Shown piece by piece: positions 49,608 through 60,599 of a stretch of 64,000 nucleotides of DNA. How positions within the stretch are numbered: position 1 is the first letter of the stretch; every line of letters begins with the position of its first letter. Location of the stretch: the NCBI RefSeq assembly GCF_964340395.1, contig NC_135553.1:3282001-3346000 (forward strand). The letters are read 5' to 3'. Both the position numbers and the translations under genes were made by a program. The DNA comes from Glandiceps talaboti (lineage: Eukaryota > Hemichordata > Enteropneusta > Spengelidae). The notes under the pieces are model-generated. The model searched no databases. It had not been told where the DNA came from and worked only from the letters and a program-made list of their open reading frames with translations.

Positions 49608-50110
49608 GAAAGAGCAAATGCATTTGTTACCATGGAAACAACCTCTCTGGAATATAAAAAAGTGAAACGTTAAAGGTAGTAAGTTGTTGCAGAAGTAGAG
49701 TATACCTATAGATGAAAGTGTAAACATGTTACAGGTCGATGAGCATCACCAGAATTAGAAGACATAAAGTTGGAAAACAAGAGAGTCACACAAGACTAGC
49801 AGCTTTATACCCATTAAGTGATTTGGGGGTCAAATGCAAAGATGTAAGCAGGATTGTTTGAATAATGGAAATTAGTTGAAGGTATTAATGTACTTAGTAT
49901 GTGACATGGAGTGTCTCAGTGAAGTTGAGGATAATGGGCCATGAATGACGCATTGACAATCATGTATAAACTCAAAGGCAAGAATTCATAAATGGCTTGA
50001 AGAATGGAAATGTTTTGATGAAAATATCTTGCATGGAGCATCCGGGGGAGATCAGAATTTGGGGAAAACAGAGAGTGACTCAAATGAGATGTTTACAATC
50101 GTATGTGTAT

Positions 50111-50116
50111 AATAAA
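50111..50116 (+). terminator. Candidate poly(A) signal, rhomboid gene
   Basis: AATAAA about 505 bp after the stop. Weakly supported, because the base composition makes chance hexamers common. Confidence 0.3.
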
Positions 50117-51208
50117 CTAAAAGACAGGCTACATGCACCAGACATATGACTGTCCATCAAGGATTATAGAACAGCAGTATTTTCAGCGGTGAGAACTTTA
50201 ATATATTCAGGAACATAGAAGATATATAAAGTTGTTGACAATTGATGGTCACAAGAGGGGGCTGAGACTAGTCACCATTATTTTCACCCATTCAGATTTT
50301 TGATGATGTTTACATTTCAGCTTAGTTGGAAGTCTTACTTATGAAGTAAATCTTATTATCATTTTGTGTAAAACTATGTTGAAGTGGACGGTTTACCCAT
50401 TCCATAGATCTTTGAGGGGACCCTCCACAATCTATGGTTTACCCTAGTTTGTGAGATACAATATGTTGTGCCAAGCTATCAGAATTGGTCTTTCCAAAAT
50501 TTGCCATGGCAACACTCTACTTCCTGTCTGAGTGTACCTTGGGGTATATATCGTTACACAGTTAATCACAGAGCACTGCTGCTTTCCTCCATGTCTGACA
50601 ATACAAACAACATTACGCTAAGAATTGCTCCAAGTATTAAGACAGACATGAAGTGATAAGCTGATGGCATGACATGCTGTACCTTAAAGACTAGTTTTAC
50701 CTCGACAAAAGGAATTATTCAGAAACCAAATCATGTAATTAATTCTGTACATAAATGTATGTTGTTTTAATTTTATTACATAGGTTCTATTTTGATGTGC
50801 TTTTAAATACTGGAAATCAGGCTATGTCAATGTACTGATGATGTGCTTATATTTCTGTTCTACTTGTATTTAGTAATATTGCTGTATTGTGTACATACCT
50901 TGCCAGAAGTTAAATGTTATGAAGGGCCAGGATTGTATGTGTTCATTTTTTTCATAAAATTTGTCAACTATGAATGTGTTATTTGATTTTTGTATTTGTT
51001 TTTGTCATCATTGAATTTTATCTAGAATCATTGTCTGAAAAAGATATCACTTTATATACAGATACAATATATTCTTGAAAGTTCAAGATGTATAACATCC
51101 AACATTATACTTAGAAGTGATGAGAAAAGGTACTGTGTATAACTTGAGGTCAAATGGTGAATATATAATTAGCTTTGTAGTATAGTCGATATCACTGATG
51201 TAAACAAA

Positions 51209-51303
51209 TATATAGCCTAGGTCCAAACTGAATTCCTGTATTGATATCATTACCTTGTACGTTTAAACTGTATTCCATTGTAGGTTTGGACCTAGAGTTA
51301 TAT
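51209..51303. repeat. About 20-bp inverted repeat
   Basis: ATATAGCCTAGGTCCAAAC (51210-51228) pairs with GTTTGGACCTAGAGTTATAT (51284-51303) with small mismatches. It would form a stem in the possible 3'UTR. Confidence 0.75.
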
Positions 51304-51660
51304 ATCACAGTACTGTTTAGTAAAATATGTCATATGTCAGATACTAAGATATGTCTTGCATGGTACTCTGTATTTCATGTATTATTTCCAAGAGTTTGTT
51401 GAAGTGTTACGTAAATGGAGCCATACATGACATAGTTTGGATTGGGATTATAATTTAGGTGTGGAGAAACCATCGACATTTATGGAGAAACAGTTGTCTG
51501 ATAGAATTATAGAAAAAATTAGTCCTGAACAATTACAAGTGATCCTGTCCAGATCACTGATAAGATGGCACTATTGAGAATCTGGGATCATGGGTATTAT
51601 CCATCACTGATAAGATGAGAATCTAGGATTGAATCATGGGCCTTTAAAGCCTATAATGGT

Positions 51661-52062
51661 GAACTCCACTCCAGCAAATAAAGGTATTTTCATAAACTTT
51701 AGGTTCTGGAAAGTCAATTCCATGATGTCACATCACATACATTTTCTAAGTTGCCAAGAAACATCAAATTGAAACTCCCTTTCACCTATCTTGATTGTTT
51801 TTTCAGTGGAACTGTTTTTATTAGACACACACTGAATATATTCATGAGTATTATCAGGAGGAAATAAGATCTTAAGAATTGTGAATATTCATCTAATAAA
51901 TATTCATGTCTACTGAGGTATGGTGTTCAACTGACAGAACATTACAAGTGAAAATGGGTTTCAATTTGGTGTTTCTTGGCAACCAAGCTAAAAGTATTTG
52001 ATGTGAAATCATGAAATCACTCTCCAGAATATAAATACCTTTATTTCCTGGAGTGGTGTTCC
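51661..52062. mobile_element. Foldback element FB2, better copy
   Basis: The left arm (51661-51789) begins GAACTCCACTCCAGCAAATA. The right arm (51948-52062) ends TTTATTTCCTGGAGTGGTGTTC. Paired inner blocks include TTGCCAAGAAACA / TGTTTCTTGGCAA-type and CAAATTGAAACTCCC / GGGTTTCAATTTG. A diverged relative lies at 7717-7975. Confidence 0.8.
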
Positions 52063-52618
52063 CTTCAAGCTCACTAGTTCTGAGTAAGTTCAATTTGACT
52101 ACAAATTTAAACCTGTTTGTCCATGTCATGTCTCATTATGTATGCAACTATTTGATATGGTAATGAACTTACTAAGGTAATGTCATTCTTTGCTTTGCAA
52201 GACTGAAAATTAGTAGACACAGAATAATCTGTGATATTGAAAAAATGGAATGAATGAAGTAATTTCATGAGTTTTTAATGTTATTTCGCTATCATAACCT
52301 CAACGTACCAATGTGGTTGTCTGAGCCATAACCCATTGAGAAAAAGAATCAAACAAAGAAAGCAACACTAAAATTTAATAGTTAATTATAGTCAGTTACT
52401 AAACTGTAATGATTTCCATGACGTCCTTCACTGACTACAAATTCACTGAAAAGGTCATACTAGTTATTAGGCATGGTTACTCTAAGAATCAGTGATATCT
52501 GGTTATGTGTATATATCCACTGTAATCTTGTTTTGTTTGACATTGGTACAGTGTACCATTCCATATATAATTTGATATGATTCAATGCATTATACACTCT
52601 CTACAATTGGATGAGTAA
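52063..52618. other. No recognised feature
   Basis: AT-rich sequence, nothing supportable. Confidence 0.4.
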
Positions 52619-52642
52619 ACACACACACACACACACACACAC
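52619..52642. repeat. (CA)n microsatellite
   Basis: About 11 uninterrupted CA units. Confidence 0.95.
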
Positions 52643-52867
52643 GTAAGCACATGTACACTTGCCATATCTGGTATATGGCTTGTTCTTTCTTATGGGTCTA
52701 TATTTTAATATACATGTATTAAATGGTTTTTTTATACATTTTACCAGAAGGATGGCCTTTTTTGGTTTCTCATTATGCAAAGAACCTTAAACCCGACAGA
52801 AGTGTTTTCAGAAATAATGCCCTCTAGGGCAATTAATGCTACATGTGTGTATCTGATCGGACATTAT

Positions 52868-52979
52868 ACACTTATTGCCTGGCTATGAGGGCACTAATGG
52901 ACTTTTTTTTATGTTACAAAACAGCATGAGGGTAATATGATATCTACTAGTGCCCAAAAGAAGGCCAGGCAATAAGTGT
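52868..52979. mobile_element. Small foldback element
   Basis: ACACTTATTGCCTGG (52868-52882) is the perfect reverse complement of 52965-52979. Inner GGGCACTA and TAGTGCCC also pair in register, so the full 112 bp is palindromic with a loop. Confidence 0.8.
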
Positions 52980-53706
52980 TTTATAACACATCACATTCTT
53001 AGGTACATATCCATTCCATAATTCAAACAAATCACAGGTAGGACTCTCGTGTTACGTAAATAGTGCCCATGGGAAATGTGACTAGTGGGTGCTCTAAACA
53101 AATTGAGCTTTGAGGTCACTGGGTCACACCATGTGACACAATTTAAGTCACTAGTGGTTGTATGAAACAAATCTTATGACATTTTTTATTTTGGAAATTT
53201 GTGTCTTTTGGAGTCATATGATTCATAGCATCCTCCTGACTGTTGGTATTTCCAGGGCATGAAGACAGTTAAATGTGTGATAATTATGAATTGAAAGCAT
53301 TACCTACATGTACACACATACTTATTGTATCAAGGAAACAGCTATCCCAAACGGTTGTATTCATAAGATTCCTAAACATAGCCTTACAGGTATGTCCATA
53401 CATTGAGAATTTAACAACAACAAAGTTTCATTTTTGAAGTTACAAAAAATGCATATTTTGATATGTACACCAAAAAGGAACAAATAGTTTTTTTTATCAC
53501 TTTGAAATATTGGAATAATGTAGTGAAATGGTACGTGTTATAGTCCTGTTTGCCTCATAAGTTACATGATGTGACATTTTGATATTTTGTCAGTATAATA
53601 TCAATGTGGACTTTTCATTGAATAAGTACAAGTAAGCATCAGAATTTCCATGAATTTAAAGTCAAATGTCATGCTATGATTTTCAACTTCATATTCTGTT
53701 TATCAA
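52980..53706. other. No recognised feature
   Basis: No gene, RNA or repeat recognised. Confidence 0.4.
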
Positions 53707-53815
53707 TCAAGGAGTCAGTCTGTACGGTGCGCAATGTTTGGGTGCCCTTACACATCACATCAGCCAACTCCTCTTTGAATGATAGCTGAAAGCATATCTT
53801 ACAGATTGCTAGGGT
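53707..53815. mobile_element. Foldback relative with GTTGGCTGATGTG centre (minus orientation)
   Basis: The minus strand reads GAGTTGGCTGATGTGATGTG followed by AAGGGCACCC, the conserved centre of the elements at 4257-4382 and 7262-7355. Flanks include CATATCTTACAGATTGCTAG, resembling the right arm at about 7329. Confidence 0.45.
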
Positions 53816-54431
53816 GTATGACCATATGAAATTATCACGTTGTGTGTAAAAGATACATGTATGACAAGTTTAGACAGGACAAGCTTTTATTCAACAATTC
53901 TTTGATGACTGCCAGGAGCAGCCTGATGTTTTGACTTTCACACATCTGTTTGATCTGAAATCGAAATCATAAGCTTCCAGGGTGACAATCATAGTAAGTT
54001 GACAATTGACATTAGTACTTTTGTAGCAGAATTTGTAAACTTTAGAAAGATCACTCAGACAATCAAATAAATTTATAAAACGTCAAACTCTGGAGTATTT
54101 AGTCTGTTTTATTCACTGGTACTGAATAATTAGACCAAACTATAAGTATTGTTAAACAAATGACTGCAGTGTCATTTTCAAATGATCCAGGCTGGACACC
54201 TAATGGATGCCAAGTTCTTAAGTTTTGGAGCAACATGCACAATATCCATAAGTGATTTGTGGTTTGTAGTGAGCAGATTCTTGTTTGTAGAACATATATA
54301 TGTGTAACTGGGATCACCTTCATAGAGATGGTGACAGAATATTTACTCTCCTGGCCCAATTAAATGTAATAACCATAGTATTTACCGAGTGAAGTTTAAC
54401 TTCAGAGGTATTCATGAGGTATTTGCCTATA
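53816..54431. other. No recognised feature
   Basis: AT-rich. The frame at 54099-54359 (-) has no support. Confidence 0.4.
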
Positions 54432-54517
54432 CTACCTGTAGACTTGAGAACAGCTATTGCTACACTATTCTGCTATCCTGACATTTTGAATTTAGCTGTT
54501 CCCAAGTCTACAAGTAG
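54432..54517. repeat. 25-bp inverted repeat
   Basis: 54432-54456 and 54493-54517 pair with two mismatches (CTACCTGTAGACTTGAGAAC against TCCCAAGTCTACAAGTAG). Probably a small foldback element. Confidence 0.8.
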
Positions 54518-54793
54518 CCTGTAATGAAGAGCTTAGGCTAAAAGGTCTGTGGCCAAACACTCTTTTTTCAAAGTGAAGACAAACCATTGACCTGAGACAA
54601 CCTTGACAAGATAAACAGGATGAAATAAACAGATGTTTTCACTTCAGTACTTGTTAATAACTTTGTCTAAATATTTTGTACTTTTAATAATTTAGAAATA
54701 TACTTAATATAATGATTATATTGTTTCCTGCAAGAATTTGCATGCTAATCAATGTTCTGTGTCAGTGTCCAAGTCAATGAGATCCACTTTTCA

Positions 54794-54858
54794 CCAAGGC
54801 AGATGCAATCACAAGTATCTACTCCCAAGACTGAGACTTGTGATCACATCTGCCTTGG
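54794..54858. repeat. 23-bp inverted repeat
   Basis: CCAAGGCAGATGCAATCAC... (54794-54816) pairs with 54836-54858 with two mismatches and a 19-nt loop. Confidence 0.8.
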
Positions 54859-55490
54859 CATTCACAGCTTCTCTACATGGTAAGACCAATGTCTATCAAC
54901 ACGCATACAAAATACATGCATACAAATTACCCAGGCAGAATACTAGTATGTAAGATTAAAGTATCCTTTAATGGTATACTGAGGATAAGGTAATGTCATG
55001 AAGATACACCAAATAATATAGACATACTTGTAAATGCATTTTTCTAGCAACAACTGGTGCAATAAATTTGTAAAATCATGACCATCCACAAAATACTTTA
55101 GACATTTAAAACTTCAATCTGCTTCTCACGACCCTAATGGCTTTGAAGAAAACCAAAAATCTCCAGGAATACATGTACACATAAACATCAAGATTAAAAT
55201 CGAAAACAATGTACGTTTGTGAAATAAATAGAAGACGTAGAACATTTTGCGGATAGTAAACTGCAAATAGTAAGTTCCCCTAACCACTCTAGTAATGTGG
55301 TCTTCCAACCAATTTACAATATATACTATAACACAGAGCGCATTTGATCAGTCCCTAACATACTGTGGCAGTTATAATACGAGAATGGAAACGTCAGAGC
55401 GATAAGTTAGGGTTAGGGATTCCCTCGACACGTAAGAAGGTGAAACAGAGCATGGACAATACATCCATGAACAGAGAGCAAGCGGTTCAG
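54859..55490. other. No recognised feature (3' flank of H2A)
   Basis: No gene or repeat recognised before the H2A 3' signals. Confidence 0.4.
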
Positions 55491-55493
55491 GTA

Positions 55494-55506
55494 GTTCCCT
55501 TCTGTG
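55494..55506 (-). promoter_or_regulatory. Possible histone downstream element of H2A
   Basis: On the minus strand a purine-rich CACAGAAGGGAA lies about 10 nt after the stem-loop, where U7 snRNP pairs in replication-dependent histone pre-mRNAs. It is only a partial match to the CAAGAAAGA-type consensus. Confidence 0.4.
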
Positions 55507-55516
55507 AGGATGTGTT

Positions 55517-55532
55517 GGTCCTCAAAAGGACC
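55517..55532 (-). terminator. Histone 3' stem-loop of H2A
   Basis: The minus strand reads GGTCCTTTTGAGGACC: a 6-bp stem, four-base TTTG loop and the GGYYYTTYTNARRRCC consensus. It lies 34 nt after the stop codon, the normal distance. It directs cleavage without polyadenylation and binding by SLBP. Confidence 0.93.
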
Positions 55533-55566
55533 GTTTGGTTAGTGTATGCCGAGCACACGTACGTGT

Positions 55567-56001
<435 letters not shown>

Positions 56002-56039
56002 TCAGGCTCTGACGATAATAGATGAATGCGTCACAAGCA

Positions 56040-56047
56040 TTTATATA
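56040..56047 (-). promoter_or_regulatory. TATA box of H2A
   Basis: TATATAAA on the minus strand, 93 bp upstream of the ATG, implying a 5' leader of about 60 nt. Confidence 0.8.
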
Positions 56048-56082
56048 GGGTCAGTGTGGATCCTAACTGCTGTGAAAGAAAG

Positions 56083-56087
56083 CCAAT
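56083..56087 (-). promoter_or_regulatory. Inverted CCAAT box of H2A
   Basis: ATTGG on the minus strand (GTGATTGGCT context), about 36 bp upstream of the TATA box; typical NF-Y site of histone promoters. Confidence 0.6.
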
Positions 56088-56098
56088 CACAGATGTGT

Positions 56099-56106
56099 AT
56101 GCAAAT
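56099..56106 (-). promoter_or_regulatory. Octamer motif, proximal
   Basis: ATTTGCAT on the minus strand, the Oct-1 octamer classically found in H2A/H2B promoters, about 12 bp beyond the CCAAT box. Confidence 0.7.
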
Positions 56107-56135
56107 TTACAAAGATGTTTTCGTCAACGTTCGTT

Positions 56136-56143
56136 ATGCAAAT
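56136..56143 (-). promoter_or_regulatory. Octamer motif, distal
   Basis: Second perfect ATTTGCAT on the minus strand, 30 bp upstream of the first. Confidence 0.6.
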
Positions 56144-56280
56144 ATATGTAAAGTAGATACCTCGTTTTCGATACAGCAGTGAGTTCATATTTGGTACATG
56201 CTTTGTATGTATATGAAAAATCACGATTTGATTTATACTTGCGTTGCCGGGTTTATAAGCCTTCTTATTATTTTCAGTGA

Positions 56281-56347
56281 AATTGATTGATCGATCGATT
56301 GATTTATTGATTGATTTATCATTTGGTTGAATGATTGATCGATTAAA
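56281..56347. repeat. (GATT)n/(GATC)-type microsatellite
   Basis: Imperfect ATTGATTGATCGATCGATTG repeats, similar to the tract at 63588-63700. Confidence 0.85.
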
Positions 56348-56472
56348 TGATCAATTTTTGTGGTGCAATATAACTTATTTTGTGTGTGATATTGATCAAT
56401 TCACTCATTGAGTTTTGTGGTGATATAAAAAAAATTTTTTCTCTCTTTCACTGTCTACTGTTCTCTCTTTCA

Positions 56473-56843
56473 GCTGTATGTAATTCTCTTTATTGACTTA
56501 ATAAAGACACCTTCTCCATTCTTCTCCTCTTATCTAAATTTATACACCCCTACTCTTATAATTGGCGAGAGATCACTTACATTAACAGTTTGCTTTGTGT
56601 CTAATCTCCCGGGGAGATTATCACACTGGACAAACAGTGATCATGCATAAACTAATAAGGAAGAAAATGATCGACTGTTTGTCCCGTGTGATAATCTCCC
56701 AGAAGATTATACATAAAGCAAATTTTCGTGGTAACTGATCTCGCCAATTATAAGATTAGGGGGTGCTTTAATCTAGATAAGAGGAGAGAATGGCCAAGGC
56801 GTCTTTATTTAGCCAATAAAGAAAAGAGAGAATTACATACAGC
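56473..56843. mobile_element. Palindromic foldback element between H2A and H2B
   Basis: The ends GCTGTATGTAATTCTCTTTA and its complement (...AGAGAATTACATACAGC) pair. So do inner blocks such as AATTGGCGAGAGATCA / TGATCTCGCCAATT and GGGAGATTATCACAC / GTGTGATAATCTCCC. Each arm is about 165 bp with a short centre near 56640-56680. No coding capacity. Confidence 0.88.
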
Positions 56844-56884
56844 CTCAGACTTTTTAGTTGTCTGAGATGCAGCTATGGTCAATC

Positions 56885-57190
56885 GATCAATCGATCAACC
56901 AATTACATTCTCGCTGCCCACTAGGCCCTGTGATATGAATTGGTTCAAGACAAGTTGATTGGGTCATCGTTATGCAAATTACGTCTAAAAATAGAATTTT
57001 GGGTATAAATCCTTCAAAAATCTCCAAAACTACTGGGCCAACTGAGTTGAAATTTGTTGTGTATGCAAATATGCCTAGCAACAAGACCACGCCTATAGCA
57101 ACAGCCAAATGATCGCATATATTGCAAAGATAACAACAAGAAAACGACAAGAGAAGTGTCATTTTGGTGCCGTGAAATGACTCCTGAACA
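56885..57190. mobile_element. Probable interspersed repeat fragment
   Basis: ACTGGGCCAACTGAGTTGAA, TTTGTTGTGTATGCAAATA and CACGCCTATAGCAACAG form a pattern I associate with old dispersed repeats of marine invertebrates (unverified). The minus-strand frame covering it is not gene-like. Confidence 0.35.
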
Positions 57191-58625
57191 CTTTGAACTG
57201 TAATTATTTGTCAACATTTTCTACTGCGGGAGGGGGATACCCCCCGTACCCTCTCCTATCTGTATTTTCCACATATGCATGTGCACCTCAACCTCAAGGT
57301 AGGTTAGGTTTCGCTTTCATATTCATAGAATGCACCACAGAGTAAATATTGAGAGTTTTATTTGATTCTGCACATTTTTTGTTAGATAACGTTTCACTGA
57401 AACTATTTTCTAGCCTCTCGCCCGCTCTGATACAATTATGCACACATTGTGTATTATATGCTTTCAATTGTTATGTATTATTTTTTTTGTGATGGGTAAA
57501 TAAAGTACAATTACAATTACAATTACTGCAGTGTGTGTACCATATCAAAAACCAGTTTGTTGCTTTCTTTCAACATTTGCTAAATTTGTAAATACTATTT
57601 TTGTTAGAAAAGAGTTGTATTAACTGCAAGTAGTCTCCCGTGGATTTATGTTGTGTACTGCGATACCCTGATGAAATTATGTGTTCTATATATTCTATAT
57701 GTACAAAGAAAACGAAAATAATGTATTCTCTTAACAACTAACAATATTCATAATGGTCTTATAGTGACATCATTATAGCAAGACATTTAAAATGATGTGG
57801 CTGTGGGGGGGGGGTATTTGGAAAATCTGGTCTTTACTGGGGGTCACTTTGGCTTTGGTCATCGGAGATGGGGAGGGGGGGTCAGTTTGAGAAAACCCAT
57901 GATCAACTCCCAAACACCGGCTCCTACTGTCAGTTAAGGAATGAGCGACCCATTAATGTTTTTCCTTTATACTGACATGCAAGAATGAAGTAGTCCAATG
58001 CAAACTCAGTTTTTGTTCATAACGCCCTACAACAATGTTACTATGCAACAAGAATTACAATGTGTTTTCCTAGATGTGAAATATTCACAGATAGAGTGGT
58101 GATATTGATTTGCAATTACCTTGTTGTTTATATTTGTCAGTCTTTATATGTTATTTGGTTTATTGAGTGTATTTTCGTAAACATATCTAACTAAGCACAC
58201 GCGCCCCCTGTGAGTCATGCAATGTAGAAGTTGTAAATGTAACGGACTGCCATCACCAAATCAGCATCCAACTTGTAAAGACATAGCACGAGTGTTTGGT
58301 CAATTTTTTGACCAATAAGGGTCTACATTATGAAAGGTACCTGATATCAACAAGGGGTATTTTTAATACGCCATCGCTTTCTTTTGATATGATGATATAG
58401 TGTTGTTCATTCTGTTAATTATGAAGAAATTTACGCCTACTACTAATACATTGTACTGTAGTAAACTGGCAAAGTTTGTCTCTTTCAGAGACTTGTGAAA
58501 AAATGTGCATGTACAATCCTTTGTTTTCCGTCAAACACTCGTTTTACATTTAATCGTCCTGTGCAGGTCTTGAATGATATGCACATATTTACATAGTGTA
58601 TGCTAACAGGTGTTAAGGTTCGTGA
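57191..58625. other. No recognised gene; H2B upstream region
   Basis: Contains G-rich runs (57804-57815, 57870-57882). No second promoter or gene was recognised. Confidence 0.4.
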
Positions 58626-58629
58626 ACCA

Positions 58630-58637
58630 TATAAATA
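58630..58637 (+). promoter_or_regulatory. TATA box of H2B
   Basis: TATAAATA, placing transcription start near 58660, about 47 bp before the predicted 5'UTR donor at 58707. Confidence 0.7.
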
Positions 58638-58659
58638 GCAGGTAACGCGTGACACTCCC

Positions 58660-58706
58660 TCTAACTTCTAAGAACGTCAACCAAGAGAGAAAGACACATA
58701 TCTAAG
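58660..58706 (+). other. Predicted non-coding first exon of H2B
   Basis: Between the expected start site and a consensus donor (CTAAG|GTAGGT at 58707). The matching acceptor is TTACTTTTACAG ending 59162, giving a 456-bp intron in the 5'UTR. Predicted from splice signals only. Confidence 0.55.
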
Positions 58707-59202
58707 GTAGGTTCAGACGAATTTCTTTATGTTTTTATTTATACGATAGTAGCCGACTAGTAAACTTCATAGAATGCTGTGCTAAAAATACTCCTCATTT
58801 TCCCCGTCCTTCCTTATTGGATGTAGTTACTGTATCCAACAACGAAAAGTCGTTTCCGTCGGTGTCGGATACCTAGTTCAAGTTGCTGTAAAAGTTTGTT
58901 AAGCCCCATTCCCGTGAACTGCTTTATTTCCAACCAAGTGTCGTTCAATAGTTCTTTTTGGTTGAGATGTTGAATTTGCCACCCAGAGATTAAAACGTAT
59001 ATAACATGAAGACGTTACATATTTGGCGACAACGATTTAAAATTTATCATGCCTGTATGCCCCGGAATCTATGCAACTGTTGAATTCCATCTTGATCAAT
59101 ATTATATTGTATCATCCCATATAACTTATTTTTATCGATCGATCTTTCTTTTACTTTTACAGTTTTGATTATAGTTTACATCCACGTATACGTAAACAAA
59201 CC

Positions 59203-59349
59203 ATGCCACCTAAAGCACGGTCCAAAGGCAAAGGTGAAAAGAAAGCCGGCAAAGCCACGTCTGCAACTCTCGGTGGTACCCATGGAAAGAAAAGGAAGAA
59301 AAGACGTGCTGAAAGTTACTCAATCTACATCTATAAAGTCATGAAGCAG
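59203..59349 (+). CDS. H2B coding exon 1
   Basis: ATG at 59203 in ACCATGC context, 41 nt into the exon that starts at 59163. Ends ...YKVMKQ at a consensus donor (CAG|GTGAGC). Confidence 0.93.
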
Positions 59350-60452
59350 GTGAGCGCATTAAGCTTGATTCGACAAGCCCTTTCAGCAGTACGTTCTCGC
59401 CCAGCGCCAGTATACTAAATACGGTTGTATGCAAACACACGTGCACCAGGTGTTCACACATTGCGTAAGACTGCCGTAGTGTCCTCGTTCTGCATGTTTC
59501 GTCAATTGTGTAGAACTAGAAAGAGATTCTCTTGACTTGAAAAATTATGTTGCCACCGTTTTTGAATCTTGAAATTTTCTTCGTATAATCTAAAGAAAGA
59601 AAAAAAAACCAGATTCTTATTCGTTGTGAGGATGGGAGTTGCTTTTTCAAAAGCTTTTGAATTCGTAAATCCATGAAATCGTGACTTGTCTTATTACATT
59701 TGAAATTGAAGTGGTGTTTGACTTTACACTTGGATGTCATCATTTAATTACTTAAATACACCATGTTACTTTCGTGTCGTGAAAGAAATGAAATTTTCAA
59801 AATGTACCGTGCATCGTGACTGTTCTCATACCTTCAATAACACGTCGGCTAATAGTTTTCAGTGAACATCTGTTCTGCCAGTATTGTCTGTTCTGATTGG
59901 TTGGTTGTTATGGTAAAGTTGTCATAAGTCAAATTCCTAACAGGTGCTACAAAATGTTATTACTGGCACATGTAGATGGTTTGCATAGGCAGTCATTTTG
60001 ACCTAGCTTCAAAAACAAAATATCAACACTAACACCACCATCTCGTAGTCTGGGTGAATTATTTTGTACTTTGATTTGATATATGGAATTCTATTTGTAA
60101 TGGGGTTGGAGAAGGGATCCGACTCCCAGTCCGACTTGGTGCAGAACAATTGTATTTTGTTTCATTGCTATTTGAACTTGTTTTAAAATCTGCTCTTATT
60201 CTTTCCATTTGCAAGGTCCATCCCGATGTTGGAATCTCAGGTAAAGCAATGAACATCATGAACAGCTTTGTCAATGACATATTTGAGCGTATTGCCTCGG
60301 AAGCTGCAAGGCTTGCACAGATAAACAAAAGGTCTACCATCACGAGTCGAGAAATCCAGACTGCAGTACGTCTGTTGCTGCCCGGTGAACTTGCAAAGCA
60401 TGCCGTTAGCGAAGGCACGAAAGCAGTTACCAAATACACTAGTAGTACATGA
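59203..60452 (+). CDS. Histone H2B with a coding intron, polyadenylated type
   Basis: Exons 59203-59349 (49 codons) and 60216-60452 (78 codons plus stop) give a 127-residue H2B, the usual length. The N-tail [20 protein letters not shown] is Lys-rich, then [20 protein letters not shown], and after the intron [59 protein letters not shown] and [17 protein letters not shown]. The intron (59350-60215, donor CAG|GTGAGC, acceptor TTTGCAAG) is phase 0, between Gln and Val of KQ|VHPD. No histone stem-loop was found after the stop; AATAAA lies at 60573-60578. Most metazoan H2B genes lack introns and end in a stem-loop, so this looks like a replication-independent or tissue-specific H2B. H2B pairs with H2A; its ubiquitylated C-terminal Lys (AVTKYT) is present. 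Confidence 0.94.
60216..60452 (+). CDS. H2B coding exon 2
   Basis: Starts GTCCATCCCGATGTT (VHPDV) after a pyrimidine-rich acceptor ending GCAAG at 60215. Carries the rest of the histone fold and the C-terminal helix; stop TGA at 60450-60452. Confidence 0.94.
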   Translation, partial: VHPDVGISGKAMNIMNSFVNDIFERIASEAARLAQINKRSTITSREIQTAVRLLLPGELAKHAVSEGTKAVTKYTSST

Positions 60453-60572
60453 ACTTGAACAAAAACGTTAGATTCTAACTTTTTTTCTTGACAATCTTAT
60501 CCATGACATTCATAGTAAGTTTCGTGTCGTTTGATGTTTTTGAATTTTGTACACCTCAGTGTGATTTATTAC

Positions 60573-60578
60573 AATAAA
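60573..60578 (+). terminator. H2B poly(A) signal
   Basis: AATAAA 121 bp after the stop, in place of a histone stem-loop, which I searched for and did not find in the 3' flank. Confidence 0.75.
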
Positions 60579-60599
60579 CCTCAATATTTTTTTTTAATG

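Larger units (their letters stand above)
49608..51400 (+). other. Probable 3' untranslated region of the rhomboid gene
   Basis: Follows the stop codon without a recognisable coding segment. A candidate AATAAA lies at 50111-50116, but longer 3' ends are possible and the true end cannot be set from sequence alone. Confidence 0.45.

Noticed and set aside
56887-57217. Minus-strand frames of 91 and 67 codons
   Set aside because: Hydrophobic low-information translations of a probable dispersed repeat, with no splice or domain support.
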